Assembly: GCA_028065135.1 (NCBI GenBank)
Contig: JAPTWR010000001.1
Span: forward strand, 32,655 to 96,654
Source: Acidithiobacillus sp.
Lineage (GTDB): Bacteria; Pseudomonadota; Gammaproteobacteria; Acidithiobacillales; Acidithiobacillaceae
DNA length: 64,000 nt
Direction: 5' to 3'
The notes beneath the pieces are model-generated. The model did no database searches. It had not been told where the DNA came from and saw only the letters and a program-made list of their open reading frames with translations. Below are positions 7,981-17,580 of the stretch, in pieces. The first letter of the stretch is position 1. Every line of letters begins with the position of its first letter. The position numbers and the translations under genes are program-made.

Positions 7981-10227
7981 TCAGTCTTTCTTGCCGCGTC
8001 GGCTTCGTCGGTTTTTTGCCGCGCCACCGCCCTGCCCCTCTGGCATCACCCGCTCGAAATCCATCTTCCGCTCGTCCAAATTGACGCTCACCACCTTAAT
8101 TTCGATTTCATCGCCGAGCTGGAATGTTTCCTTGCTGCGATCGCCAATAATCCGGTAATGCTGTGCATCAAAGTGAAAATAGTCTTCACCGAGGGTGCTG
8201 ATATGGATCAGGCCCTCCACATAAATTTCCCGCAGTGCCACAAAGAGGCCAAAGCCAGTAACACCGGTAATGATGCCCGTATAGGTCTCCCCTACCTTAT
8301 CCATCATAAATTCACACTTGAGCCAATTTACCGCTTCACGACTGGCTTCATCGGCGCGACGCTCGGTCATGGAACAGTGCTGGCCCAGTTCCTGCAGTGC
8401 CTTTTTGGGGAACCACTTGGGCTCCGCACCAGCCGCATCCAGCAAGGCCTGAATACCGCGATGCACCACGAGATCCGGATAACGGCGGATGGGCGAGGTA
8501 AAGTGGGTATAGGCCGGGAAGGCCAGACCGAAATGCATGCCGGTATCCACGGTATAGTACGCCTGTGAAAGACTGCGCAGAATAACGGTCTGAATCAGAC
8601 TGGAATCACTGCGCTCACGCGTATCTTCGATGATTTTCGCCAGATCGGCACTGCGCGGATGGGCAGGCAAATGCACCGGCACACCAAGCTCACCCAGAAA
8701 ACGGCGCAAATCTTCAAGCTTATCACCCGCAGGTTCTGGATGGACCCGATAAAGCATGGGCAGTTCGTGAATTCTGAAGAATTGCGCTGCACACACATTG
8801 GCCGCGAGCATGCATTCTTCGATGATCCGATGCGCGACATTGCGGGTAACCGCCACGATTTTTTCAATGCGCAACTGATCATTGTAGATAATGCGGCTTT
8901 CCTGCGAGTCGAATTCAATAGTGCCCCGCCGCTCACGGGCCTTGGCAAAGCTTTCATAGAGGCTGTGCAGGGCCTCCAGGTGCGGGACCATGGCCGCGTC
9001 CTGCGCCCTTAATTCCGCGTCCCCCGCCAATATGGCAGCCACTTCATCATAGGTAAAACGGCGCTGTGAGCGCATGATGCCCCGGTCGAAGCGGAAACGC
9101 TGTACTTCGCCAGCCGCGTCCATCTCCATCTCGCAGAACATGCAGAGGCGGTCCACATGAGGATTGAGGGAGCAGAGTCCGTTGGACAGTATCTCGGGCA
9201 GCATTGGAATCACCCGCCGCGGGAAATAGACAGAATTACCACGGGTCACCGCCTCTCTATCCAGTGCGGAGTCCGGGCACACATAAGTGGCAACGTCAGC
9301 GATGGCGACAGTCAGGCGAAAACCATTCTCGATTACCTCGGCGTAGACCGCGTCGTCAAAATCCTTGGCGTCAGCGCCATCAATGGTGACCAGCGGCAGA
9401 TCACGCAGATCGCGGCGACCCGCCTTCATCGTCTCCGGTACCGTCTCCGAGAACTGCTTGATTTCAGCAAGCACTTCATCTGGCCACTGATGGGGCAAGC
9501 CATAGTTACGGACGGCGATCTCGACTTCCATGCCCGGAGCCATGTGCTCACCGAGAATTTCCACGACGCGCCCTTGGGGCATATTACGGCCATCGGGATA
9601 TTGGGTAATCTCCAGAATCACAATCTGGCCATGGACTGGTGTCAGTCCCTCCCCTTCCCCTTCCACCACTGCGAACTCCTGGGGAATACGACGGTCCTCC
9701 GGCACCACGTAATGCACGCCGTTATCGGCGTAGTAACGGCCTACGATGTGTTTGAGCGCCCGCTCCAAAATGCGCACGACCGCACCTTCGATACGTCCGC
9801 GCCGGTCCTCTCCTACCGCCCTTCCCAGGATGGTATCACCGTGGAACACCTTGCGCATTTCCCGCGGGGAGAGGAAAAGATCCTTGCCGCCCGCCTCGGG
9901 AATCAGGAAGCCAAAACCATCGGGATGTGCGCTCACTGTGCCGCGCACCAGTTCCATGGCCGCTACGATGCCGTAGGCACCACGCCGGTTGCGCACCAGC
10001 TGGCCATCTCGTTCCATAGCCCGCAGACGACGCCTTAAGGCTTCCTGATCATCTTCGGCGACTTCCAGTTCAGCGATAATGTCTTCCAAGGTGAGTGGCC
10101 GACCGGTACCCTCCAGATAGCTGAGAATGTACTCCCGACTGACGATCGGTCGTTCATATTTTTCTTTTTCCCGCTCGAACATAGGATCACGCTCAGTAAG
10201 CGATGCAGGTTCTTGTGTTTCCGGCAT
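7981..10227 (-). CDS. rnr: Ribonuclease R
   Basis: A 748-residue 3'-5' exoribonuclease of the RNase II/R family, acting on structured RNA and in cold and stationary-phase RNA turnover. Order: N-terminal helix-turn-helix-like region (about residues 30-90), cold-shock domains, the RNB catalytic domain with DGADAKDFDDAVYAE (metal-binding Asp cluster) and ITHFTSPIRRYPDL-type active-site region, then an S1 domain and a basic tail (KNRRSRRGKKD). The ATG at 10225-10227 is favoured over an in-frame TTG six bases upstream because GAGGAG is spaced correctly for it. It converges with ppk2 and diverges from tRNA-Leu. Confidence 0.95.
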   Translation of the reverse strand: MPETQEPASLTERDPMFEREKEKYERPIVSREYILSYLEGTGRPLTLEDIIAELEVAEDDQEALRRRLRAMERDGQLVRNRRGAYGIVAAMELVRGTVSAHPDGFGFLIPEAGGKDLFLSPREMRKVFHGDTILGRAVGEDRRGRIEGAVVRILERALKHIVGRYYADNGVHYVVPEDRRIPQEFAVVEGEGEGLTPVHGQIVILEITQYPDGRNMPQGRVVEILGEHMAPGMEVEIAVRNYGLPHQWPDEVLAEIKQFSETVPETMKAGRRDLRDLPLVTIDGADAKDFDDAVYAEVIENGFRLTVAIADVATYVCPDSALDREAVTRGNSVYFPRRVIPMLPEILSNGLCSLNPHVDRLCMFCEMEMDAAGEVQRFRFDRGIMRSQRRFTYDEVAAILAGDAELRAQDAAMVPHLEALHSLYESFAKARERRGTIEFDSQESRIIYNDQLRIEKIVAVTRNVAHRIIEECMLAANVCAAQFFRIHELPMLYRVHPEPAGDKLEDLRRFLGELGVPVHLPAHPRSADLAKIIEDTRERSDSSLIQTVILRSLSQAYYTVDTGMHFGLAFPAYTHFTSPIRRYPDLVVHRGIQALLDAAGAEPKWFPKKALQELGQHCSMTERRADEASREAVNWLKCEFMMDKVGETYTGIITGVTGFGLFVALREIYVEGLIHISTLGEDYFHFDAQHYRIIGDRSKETFQLGDEIEIKVVSVNLDERKMDFERVMPEGQGGGAAKNRRSRRGKKD

Positions 10228-10264
10228 TGACAAATGCTCCTCAATAAATGATTATTCCGCTCAC

Positions 10265-10351
10265 GCCGAGGTGGCGGAATTGGTAGACGCGCTAGGTTCA
10301 GGTCCTAGTGAGCGAAAGCTTGTGCTGGTTCGAATCCAGTCCCCGGTACCA
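10265..10351 (+). tRNA. tRNA-Leu (anticodon CAG)
   Basis: An 87-base class II tRNA with encoded CCA. The anticodon arm CTAGG-type stem closes the loop TTCAGGT, giving CAG. D-arm (TGGCGGAATTGGTAGA), extra arm (TGAGCGAAAGCTTG) and T-arm (GGTTCGAATCC) are all present. The acceptor stem has one wobble and one A-C mismatch by my pairing. Its 3' flank carries hairpins and an integrase remnant, so it may once have been an integration target. Confidence 0.95.
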
Positions 10352-10368
10352 CATCTTCTAGAGTATCC

Positions 10369-10390
10369 CAGTAGCCCAAAAGGGCTACTG
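10369..10390 (+). terminator. Hairpin after tRNA-Leu
   Basis: A perfect 9-bp stem, CAGTAGCCC and GGGCTACTG, closes an AAAA loop 17 bases after the tRNA CCA end. No T-run follows, so it could be a processing or stability hairpin rather than a true terminator. Confidence 0.5.
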
Positions 10391-10415
10391 AATCATACCA
10401 AAACAAAGCCTTATT

Positions 10416-10458
10416 CGAGGTTTCATGACGATCATGAAACCTCGGTTTATTTCTTTGC
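10416..10458 (+). terminator. Strong inverted repeat with T-rich tail
   Basis: A perfect 13-bp inverted repeat (10416-10428 with 10432-10444, CGAGGTTTCATGA and its complement) has a three-base spacer and is followed by GTTTATTTCTTTG. It can serve as the rho-independent terminator of the tRNA-Leu transcript. Its symmetry would also fit a protein-binding site. Confidence 0.55.
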
Positions 10459-10499
10459 AATCCAGGTTTCACCACAGCACTGCCCCGCCTGTGGGCTAG

Positions 10500-10690
10500 G
10501 CCCTCCCCAGCAAAACCTTTGTCGATCTGCTCAATCGTTACCTTCAATCCGATGTTCCTTCCAGACGCAGCGCGGCGGTCGGAAACCAACCGCATCCCGC
10601 ATATCTTGCGGGATGAAGCTTTGTGCCGGCTTGGCGAGATATCAACGCCCACTGCCATATCGGGCCACAAAAACCCTTTTCTAGTGGAGG
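10500..10690 (+). pseudogene. Degraded tyrosine-recombinase (phage integrase) remnant
   Basis: No intact gene fits this stretch between tRNA-Leu and iro. In one frame (from 10500) it encodes SKTFVDLLNRYLQSDVPSRR, and then in the +1-shifted frame RRSETNRIPHILRDEALCR and LGEISTPTAIS. Together they resemble the core-binding domain of phage integrases, which typically runs TFADLLDRYL...P.KRS...E..RI..LLRD..C..L.EITP. Stops, a frame change and loss of the catalytic R-H-R-Y domain mark it as dead. An adjacent tRNA supports an integrase origin. The similarity is judged by eye and is the main uncertainty. Confidence 0.5.
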
Positions 10691-10705
10691 AGATGGGGCG
10701 CTATC

Positions 10706-10978
10706 TCATGCTGACTTAGGAACAAAGGCTACACACCAGCCATTGGGGCTGATGTTACCCGCCACCACCTTACAACTATGTGGAGCAATAAACTGCGCAC
10801 AGACTGAACAGTGGTCCTTGCCTTTAGGTGTATCCTGATATTGCACCGCTGCCTTAGGCATGCTTCCGGCATCTGCCACACCGACGCCCATCATCGTCGT
10901 GGTAGCCACCGATCCGACGACAACCGCAATATTTCTCAGCGCATCGCGACGGGTAATCATCTTGTCCTTTTCACTCAT
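10706..10978 (-). CDS. iro: High-potential iron-sulfur protein Iro
   Basis: A 90-residue precursor of a periplasmic HiPIP. A Tat-type signal with ITRRDALRNIAVVVG (residues 8-22) is followed by a hydrophobic stretch and likely cleavage near residue 37, leaving about 53 residues. The four [4Fe-4S] ligands are Cys57, Cys60, Cys69 and Cys82 (CSVC, HSC, GWC). I recognise it as the Iro protein first reported from A. ferrooxidans as an iron oxidase; later work on acidithiobacilli debates whether it serves iron or sulfur oxidation. AAGGAGAAGG precedes the ATG. It lies 102 bases after purA on the same strand, so it may be the last gene of the hfq-purA operon. Confidence 0.93.
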   Translation of the reverse strand: MSEKDKMITRRDALRNIAVVVGSVATTTMMGVGVADAGSMPKAAVQYQDTPKGKDHCSVCAQFIAPHSCKVVAGNISPNGWCVAFVPKSA

Positions 10979-11080
10979 AGCCTTCTCCTTAGGATGTCAA
11001 CCAAGCTTGGCATTGTACCGCTTCTCATCGCTATAGCCAGCGATGAAATCCGCAGAGACTTGGTCGGCCCGATTCGCCGG

Positions 11081-12406
<1,326 letters not shown>

Positions 12407-12413
12407 TTAAAAT

Positions 12414-13616
12414 TCACAAATCAAGCTGCCGTATCTTCCAGCCCGCCTGCTCTCTGATCAGAACAGCATCAAAACCCCGTGCCCGCAATGTCTGCTGGTC
12501 AGGTATTTCCTGACTTACCAAGTCCTGTAAAACAGCATAACCAGCCCGACGATGTTCCTGTATCGACTGCCACAAAAGCTCATCGGTACCAGCCGGAGCC
12601 CAAATCTGCCGCGCTCTCTCCGTTGCCGGGAAGTCACGCAGCAGCGGTTTGAGGTCTAAACTGAAGCCCGTCGCCGCCCGTCGTCGGCCAAAAGCGGCAC
12701 CAATGTCATCATAGCGACCACCACTGGCCAGCGCCTCACCACGCTGCGGACCAAACAGCGAAAACAGCAAGCCGGTATGATACCGATGCCCATGGATCTC
12801 CGAGAGATCACATTGAATCGCAAGGTCAGGATAACGCACACGCAAGGCTCCCCAGACAAAATGCAGAGCATCCAAGGCCGCGCAAACAGCCGGGTGATGC
12901 CCGAGACGCTGGCGGGCCTGCTCCAATACGTCGAATTCACCGTGTAAGCGCGACAGAACATCAAAATCTGCGCTGAGCTCCGTACCGCAATGGTGCTCCC
13001 GCAGCCATGCCCGCACATCCGGCCAAGCCTTGCGTTCGACATGCTGCAGCAAGTCCGCACGTAGCGCACCTTCCAGACCCGCCGCGTCCGCCAGCGCCTG
13101 GGAAATACCCACATGCCCGATATCCAGCAACAAATTCGGTACTGCACAGTGGATGAGGCTCTCCACCATCAGAGAAAGGACCTCCAGATCTCCCTCCGGA
13201 CCATCCACCCCGAAAAGCTCGGCCCCTATCTGAAACGGGGCACGGCTCCCACCGAGCAAATCGGGCCTGGCGCGCAGCACTGTGCCAGCATAAGCCAGAC
13301 GTCGAAGCTCCTTCGCGGAGGAGGTCTGGGCGTCTATACGGGCCATCTGCGGCGTCATATCCGAACGCAGGCCCACCAGCCGACCACTGTCCTGATCCAA
13401 CAGTTTCCAGGTCTGCAAGTCGAGATCTGCGGCACTTCCAGTCAGCAAACTCTCCAGATGCTCCACCAGGGGTGGGATAACCTGGTGATAGCCCCACTGT
13501 GCGTAGAGATCAAGCAAAGCCCGGCGACAGTACTCCAGCGCCTCCGTACGTGCAGGGAGGACGTCTTCAAAACCACTCGGCAACAACCAGGTTGGGGGAG
13601 ATTCAGGACGCGTCAT
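12414..13616 (-). CDS. hisZ: ATP phosphoribosyltransferase regulatory subunit
   Basis: A 400-residue HisZ, a catalytically inactive paralogue of histidyl-tRNA synthetase that pairs with short-form HisG to start histidine synthesis and allow feedback control. The class II core is visible: WLLPSGFEDVLPARTEALE at the N-terminus, LRSDMTPQMARI in the middle and EALASGGRYDDIGAAFGR near the C-terminus. The C-terminal anticodon-binding region of true HisRS is reduced. The start overlaps the hflC stop as ATGA. Placement between hflC and purA, away from other his genes, is common in beta- and gammaproteobacteria that use HisZ. Confidence 0.93.
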   Translation of the reverse strand: MTRPESPPTWLLPSGFEDVLPARTEALEYCRRALLDLYAQWGYHQVIPPLVEHLESLLTGSAADLDLQTWKLLDQDSGRLVGLRSDMTPQMARIDAQTSSAKELRRLAYAGTVLRARPDLLGGSRAPFQIGAELFGVDGPEGDLEVLSLMVESLIHCAVPNLLLDIGHVGISQALADAAGLEGALRADLLQHVERKAWPDVRAWLREHHCGTELSADFDVLSRLHGEFDVLEQARQRLGHHPAVCAALDALHFVWGALRVRYPDLAIQCDLSEIHGHRYHTGLLFSLFGPQRGEALASGGRYDDIGAAFGRRRAATGFSLDLKPLLRDFPATERARQIWAPAGTDELLWQSIQEHRRAGYAVLQDLVSQEIPDQQTLRARGFDAVLIREQAGWKIRQLDL

Positions 13617-14485
13617 TTGCCTGCCGGCTCCAGCGAATGGCGAAAATATTTAAAAAATGGCGAATCCGGGCTAAGCACAAGAATATCCTTGCCCCCCAGG
13701 CTGTGACGATATGTTTCCAGGCTGCGATAAAAAGAGAAGAATGCCGGATCTTTGCCATATGCCGCACCGTAGATAGAAGCCGCCTCAGCATCCCCCTGCC
13801 CCTTTAACTCTTCCTGTTGCCGATAGGCATCCGCCATAATCTGGGTTTTTTCCTTGTCCGCGCTGGCGCGAATTTCGGCGGCATCCGCGGCTCCCCGCGA
13901 GCGATAAGCATTGGCCTCCTGCGTACGTTCAGCCTCCATCCGTTTGTAGACGGCCTGCAGCACCGCCGGGGGCAAACCCACCTGCATAATGCGCACATCG
14001 ACCAGATGCACGCCAAGGGATCGAAGGCGCCGATTGGCCGCCACCAGCACCGGCTCCGTTATCTTCTTCTGGTTACCCTGTATCACCGACGCCAAGGTCA
14101 TTGTACCGATCTCGCCCCGCAAAGAAGAGCGCACAATGTCACCAATCTGGCTTTGTGCGCTCGCATCGTTATGCAGGCGGGTATAAAAAGCCAGTGGATT
14201 GACTACTTGCCATTCGGCAAAAAAACTGATGAGCACCGGCTTTTTTTCGGCCGTCAAAAATGATTCCGGCTGCGTACTGTAGCTTGCTAAACGATTATCG
14301 ATGAACTCCACATTTTGCACCAGCGGCCATTTCATATGGAGCCCAGAAGCTTCCGTCACCCGTACCACTTTACCAAACTGCAATACTACCGCGGTCTGGG
14401 TCATGCGCACCGAATAAAAGCTCGCGGAGGCCAGTAACAACAAGGCGAGCACCACAACAATCAAACTCCAGGCCCAGTTCTTCAT
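13613..14485 (-). CDS. hflC: HflC, SPFH-domain regulator of FtsH protease
   Basis: A 290-residue membrane protein with a single N-terminal transmembrane anchor (about residues 5-24, rich in V, L and A) and a periplasmic SPFH/band-7 domain. With HflK it forms a large cage around FtsH that tunes membrane-protein degradation. The core reads TQTAVVLQFGKVVRV, and an Ala/Glu-rich helix (about 195-250) follows, typical of the coiled cage wall. It starts on an ATGA overlap with hflK and ends on one with hisZ. Confidence 0.94.
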   Translation of the reverse strand: MKNWAWSLIVVVLALLLLASASFYSVRMTQTAVVLQFGKVVRVTEASGLHMKWPLVQNVEFIDNRLASYSTQPESFLTAEKKPVLISFFAEWQVVNPLAFYTRLHNDASAQSQIGDIVRSSLRGEIGTMTLASVIQGNQKKITEPVLVAANRRLRSLGVHLVDVRIMQVGLPPAVLQAVYKRMEAERTQEANAYRSRGAADAAEIRASADKEKTQIMADAYRQQEELKGQGDAEAASIYGAAYGKDPAFFSFYRSLETYRHSLGGKDILVLSPDSPFFKYFRHSLEPAGK

Positions 14486-15675
14486 GATCTGGCTCCCGAG
14501 ATCGGAATTCGCAAAGGCGCCGGGCTGCTCGTTAGTGCTACCGGCGAAGGGATGGACACAACTGGCGCCGTGACTGCTGCAGAGTTCGTCGGACTCTTGA
14601 CCGCCATGGGGGCCCTGACGGGCATGTGGAGATAAATCACGGGCTGCCCCTTGCTCTCAATAATCACTTTCTGGGTATGACTCAGAATATCCTGCATGGT
14701 GTGTAAGTACATCCGTTCACTCACCACCTTTGGATTTTTCTGATAGGCCTGGAGGATGTCCGTGAAACGTGCGCTATCCCCCTTGGCACGATCCACTACC
14801 CGCTGCTTATAGCCCTCGGCATTCGTCACCATGGCGTTAGCATCTCCTTGAGCATCGGGAATCACCGAACTCGCATAAGCTTGCGCCTCGTTACGCACCC
14901 GCTCCATATCCTCACGTGCGGTCGTCACCTCCGTAAACGCTGGCTGGACCGCCTTGGGGGGGGCCACCTGCAGTAGTTGAACAGAGTTGACGGTAACCCC
15001 CGCATGGTAGCGATCCAGCAGATTTTGGGTGATCTGCTGGGCCTGCTGTTCAATCGCGCCTCTAGCGGATGTCAGCAAATCGTCAATCTTGCTACGCCCC
15101 ACCAACTCACGCATGGCGGACTCCGCACCATACGAAATCAATTGATCCGGATTCGTGGTGGCAAACAGATAATGACTGACATTGGTAATTCGATACTGCA
15201 CGGCAAAACGGACATCGACCACGCTTCCATCCGCAGTCAGCATCATGCCGGGGTTCAGTGAATCAGCGGCACCACCATAGCCCAGAATCAGACGATGGCT
15301 TTGCGCTACTTTAGGCAGATACACACGCTCAAAAGGGAATGGGAGCCGATAGTGTAAACCGGGCTGGCTGATGCCAACCTCTTTGCCAAAACGTAGCACC
15401 ACCCCCTCTTCATCGGGTCCCACGACGTAAATACCCGAGGCAACCCAGAACAGAATCAGTATCGCAACTGCCAGAAAAGGTAGCAATTGCAGCCACTTGC
15501 GATCCATCTTCGAACCGCCGCCACGGCCACCACCAGAACCAAAAATACCACCCAGTTTTTTCAACTCTTGGGTGATTTTCTGGATGTCAAAAACCGGCTT
15601 TTGCGCATTGGGACGTCGTCCCCATGGGTTATTATCGTTCTTGTTTCCGTTTCCGCCCGGATCACTCCACGGCAT
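14482..15675 (-). CDS. hflK: HflK, SPFH-domain partner of HflC
   Basis: A 397-residue protein: a Gly/Asn/Asp-rich cytoplasmic N-terminus (MPWSDPGGNGNKNDNNPWGR and a GSGGGRGGG stretch), one transmembrane helix near residues 75-95, then the SPFH domain (YVVGPDEEGVVLRFGKEV) and a long charged helix. It forms the HflKC complex that controls FtsH. The ATG at 15673-15675 has AAGGAGAG upstream; the frame is open further up but without such a site. The gap to hflX is 14 bases. The Pro/Ala/Ser-rich tail is longer than needed and probably disordered. Confidence 0.94.
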   Translation of the reverse strand: MPWSDPGGNGNKNDNNPWGRRPNAQKPVFDIQKITQELKKLGGIFGSGGGRGGGSKMDRKWLQLLPFLAVAILILFWVASGIYVVGPDEEGVVLRFGKEVGISQPGLHYRLPFPFERVYLPKVAQSHRLILGYGGAADSLNPGMMLTADGSVVDVRFAVQYRITNVSHYLFATTNPDQLISYGAESAMRELVGRSKIDDLLTSARGAIEQQAQQITQNLLDRYHAGVTVNSVQLLQVAPPKAVQPAFTEVTTAREDMERVRNEAQAYASSVIPDAQGDANAMVTNAEGYKQRVVDRAKGDSARFTDILQAYQKNPKVVSERMYLHTMQDILSHTQKVIIESKGQPVIYLHMPVRAPMAVKSPTNSAAVTAPVVSIPSPVALTSSPAPLRIPISGARS

Positions 15676-15689
15676 ACCACTCTCCTTCC

Positions 15690-16964
15690 TCAGCCATCGG
15701 CCGGTATTGTAGGGGGCGCATCCATCGCCTGACAACCGCTACTGTGCATTTGCGCACGCATGCGCCGCCAAGTGAGGTCATCAATATCAAAAATCAGATG
15801 TGCCATGCCCTGATCATCAAAGCTTTCCTCAACAATACTGGCCACGCGGTGTAAGCGGGCACGCAAGGCACCCTCTTCAGGCGTCAACGTCAGTTCTGCA
15901 CGTAGCATGGATCGCCCTACACGCTGCGTCATCGCCCGCAGCAACTCGGGTATACCGGCACCAGAGCGGGCGCTGACACGCACCGCCATCAGGTTGCCAG
16001 AGCCTTCATATACATTTCCTGGTGCATCTCCTGTCAAATCCACCTTGTTGAGCACCAACAGACGAGGGATCTCATCTGCGCCGATTTCTGTCAAAACCGC
16101 ATCCACCGCGGCAATTTGAGCATCACGGTCGGGAGCGCTCCCGTCTACCACATGGAGAAGTAACTGCGCTTGGTTCACCTCTTCCAAAGTCGCACGAAAA
16201 GCGGCGATCAAATCCGTCGGCAAATCACGCAAAAAACCGACGGTATCGGCCAGAAGAATGGCTTCGTGCCCCGCAATTTGCAAACGCCGTATGGCGGGAT
16301 CGAGGGTCGCAAACAGGCGATCAGCGGCGTAACTGGAACTTTCCGTGAGGGCATTGAAGAGGGAGGACTTACCGGCATTCGTATAGCCGACCAAAGCGAC
16401 CGTTGGTAGTGGTGCCCGCTGACGCGCCCGCCGCTGAGTTGCCCGATGCGCAGCCACCTTGACCAGACGTTCGCGCAGGGAGCGAATACGCTCGCCGATG
16501 AGACGACGATCCGTTTCCAATTGTGTCTCACCCGGACCTCTCAATCCGATGCCGCCGCGCTGGCGTTCCAGATGGGTCCAACCGCGGATGAGGCGTGTCC
16601 GCAAGCGTGTCAACTGCGCCAATTCCACTTGCAATTTGCCTTCGTGAGTATGCGCTCGTCGCGCGAAAATATCGAGGATGAGACCCACCCGGTCGACGAC
16701 CCGGCACTGGAGGGCGCGCTCCAGATTGCGCTCCTGCACAGGACTCAGGACCCGATCGAAGAGCACGAGGTCTACAGACAAATCGGAAACCTGCTCCGCC
16801 AGTTCGGCTACCTTGCCACGCCCCAGAAAAGTCGCCGGATCGGGACGATCGCGCTGCACGGAAAGGAATGCCAACACCTCCGCGCCGCTGTCTGTGGCCA
16901 AATGTGAAAACTCTGCCCCATCGTCGGGATCAGTCTCACCCTGTAATACCACATGGACGAGCAA
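15690..16964 (-). CDS. hflX: GTPase HflX
   Basis: A 424-residue ribosome-associated GTPase that helps split or rescue stalled ribosomes. The N-terminal HflX domain contains HTHEGKLQVELAQL and GIGLRGPGETQLETDRR; the G domain has GYTNAGKSSLFNAL (G1), DTVGFLRDLP (G3) and LNKVDL (G4). No ATG lies at the right place. A TTG at 16962-16964 has AGGAG six bases upstream and gives LLVHVVLQGETD, matching the LVHI start region of E. coli HflX, so I use it. It sits between hfq and hflK, as in many gammaproteobacteria. Confidence 0.95.
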   Translation of the reverse strand: MLVHVVLQGETDPDDGAEFSHLATDSGAEVLAFLSVQRDRPDPATFLGRGKVAELAEQVSDLSVDLVLFDRVLSPVQERNLERALQCRVVDRVGLILDIFARRAHTHEGKLQVELAQLTRLRTRLIRGWTHLERQRGGIGLRGPGETQLETDRRLIGERIRSLRERLVKVAAHRATQRRARQRAPLPTVALVGYTNAGKSSLFNALTESSSYAADRLFATLDPAIRRLQIAGHEAILLADTVGFLRDLPTDLIAAFRATLEEVNQAQLLLHVVDGSAPDRDAQIAAVDAVLTEIGADEIPRLLVLNKVDLTGDAPGNVYEGSGNLMAVRVSARSGAGIPELLRAMTQRVGRSMLRAELTLTPEEGALRARLHRVASIVEESFDDQGMAHLIFDIDDLTWRRMRAQMHSSGCQAMDAPPTIPADG

Positions 16965-17011
16965 AATCCGCTCCTGAGGCGCGGCTACAGCAACTGCGGT
17001 ATTCGCCAGAA

Positions 17012-17278
17012 TCAGGCCTCTTCTTCCGTACTGCTCTCGCCTTCACCTTCTGGCAAGGGCAAACGCACATCGCGACCGGGAACCACCGTAGAAATGGCGT
17101 GTTTGTAAATCATCTGACTCACATTGTTGCGCAGCAATACAACGAACTGGTCAAAGGACTCCACAAAGCCTTGCAGCTTGATACCATTCACCAGATAGAT
17201 GGCGACAGGAACGTGCTCTTTACGCAACAGGTTGAGAAAAGGGTCCTGAAGAACTTGTCCTTTTTGTTGTCCGGCCAT
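17012..17278 (-). CDS. hfq: RNA chaperone Hfq
   Basis: An 88-residue Sm-like hexameric RNA chaperone that pairs small RNAs with mRNAs. Sm1 ([21 protein letters not shown]) and Sm2 with the diagnostic YKHAIS are intact; the N-terminus [18 protein letters not shown] is classical. The C-terminal tail is short and acidic. AAGGAGAT precedes the ATG. It is the first gene of the operon here; miaA, its usual upstream neighbour, is absent, and 302 bases of intergenic DNA separate it from ppc. Confidence 0.97.
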   Translation of the reverse strand: MAGQQKGQVLQDPFLNLLRKEHVPVAIYLVNGIKLQGFVESFDQFVVLLRNNVSQMIYKHAISTVVPGRDVRLPLPEGEGESSTEEEA

Positions 17279-17455
17279 TTTTTATCTCCTTGAACTATAG
17301 CTTCATGGCGCTTCTAGGGTAGTGAAAAAGCCTGTGGGACTCCTTGCACTGCAGGGCAATTAGACTAACTCAAAAACAAAGCAAATGCCATGCTTGTGCA
17401 GCCGCGATACAGTACATCTGCCCAGGGCGAAGCGGCAATCAGCTTTTGTCATGAA

Positions 17456-17484
17456 TTGACCTGTCGCACGCTTCCCATTACGTT
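17456..17484 (+). promoter_or_regulatory. Possible promoter of ppc in the hfq-ppc intergenic region
   Basis: The 302-base stretch 17279-17580 holds no gene. A -35-like TTGACC (17456-17461) is followed after 17 bases by TACGTT (17479-17484, three of six matches). I found no convincing hfq promoter, strong hairpin or small RNA in the rest of the gap, although one could be present. Confidence 0.35.
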
Positions 17485-17580
17485 AGATGCAAAATCAGAC
17501 AGCCCCAGGCACCCCTAGTTGTCAGTGGACGACCCGGTGGTCATCGCCCCTGATGTGGCACCCAATAAGGAGACGGAACC

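Noticed and set aside
10127..10684. 185-residue plus-strand open frame across tRNA-Leu and the integrase relic
   Set aside because: It runs from inside rnr antisense through the tRNA; the sense of the region is better explained by tRNA-Leu plus a broken integrase.
16964..17011. Possible longer HflX start with CTG or ATT codons
   Set aside because: The TTG at 16962-16964 has an AGGAG site six bases upstream and fits the E. coli N-terminus.
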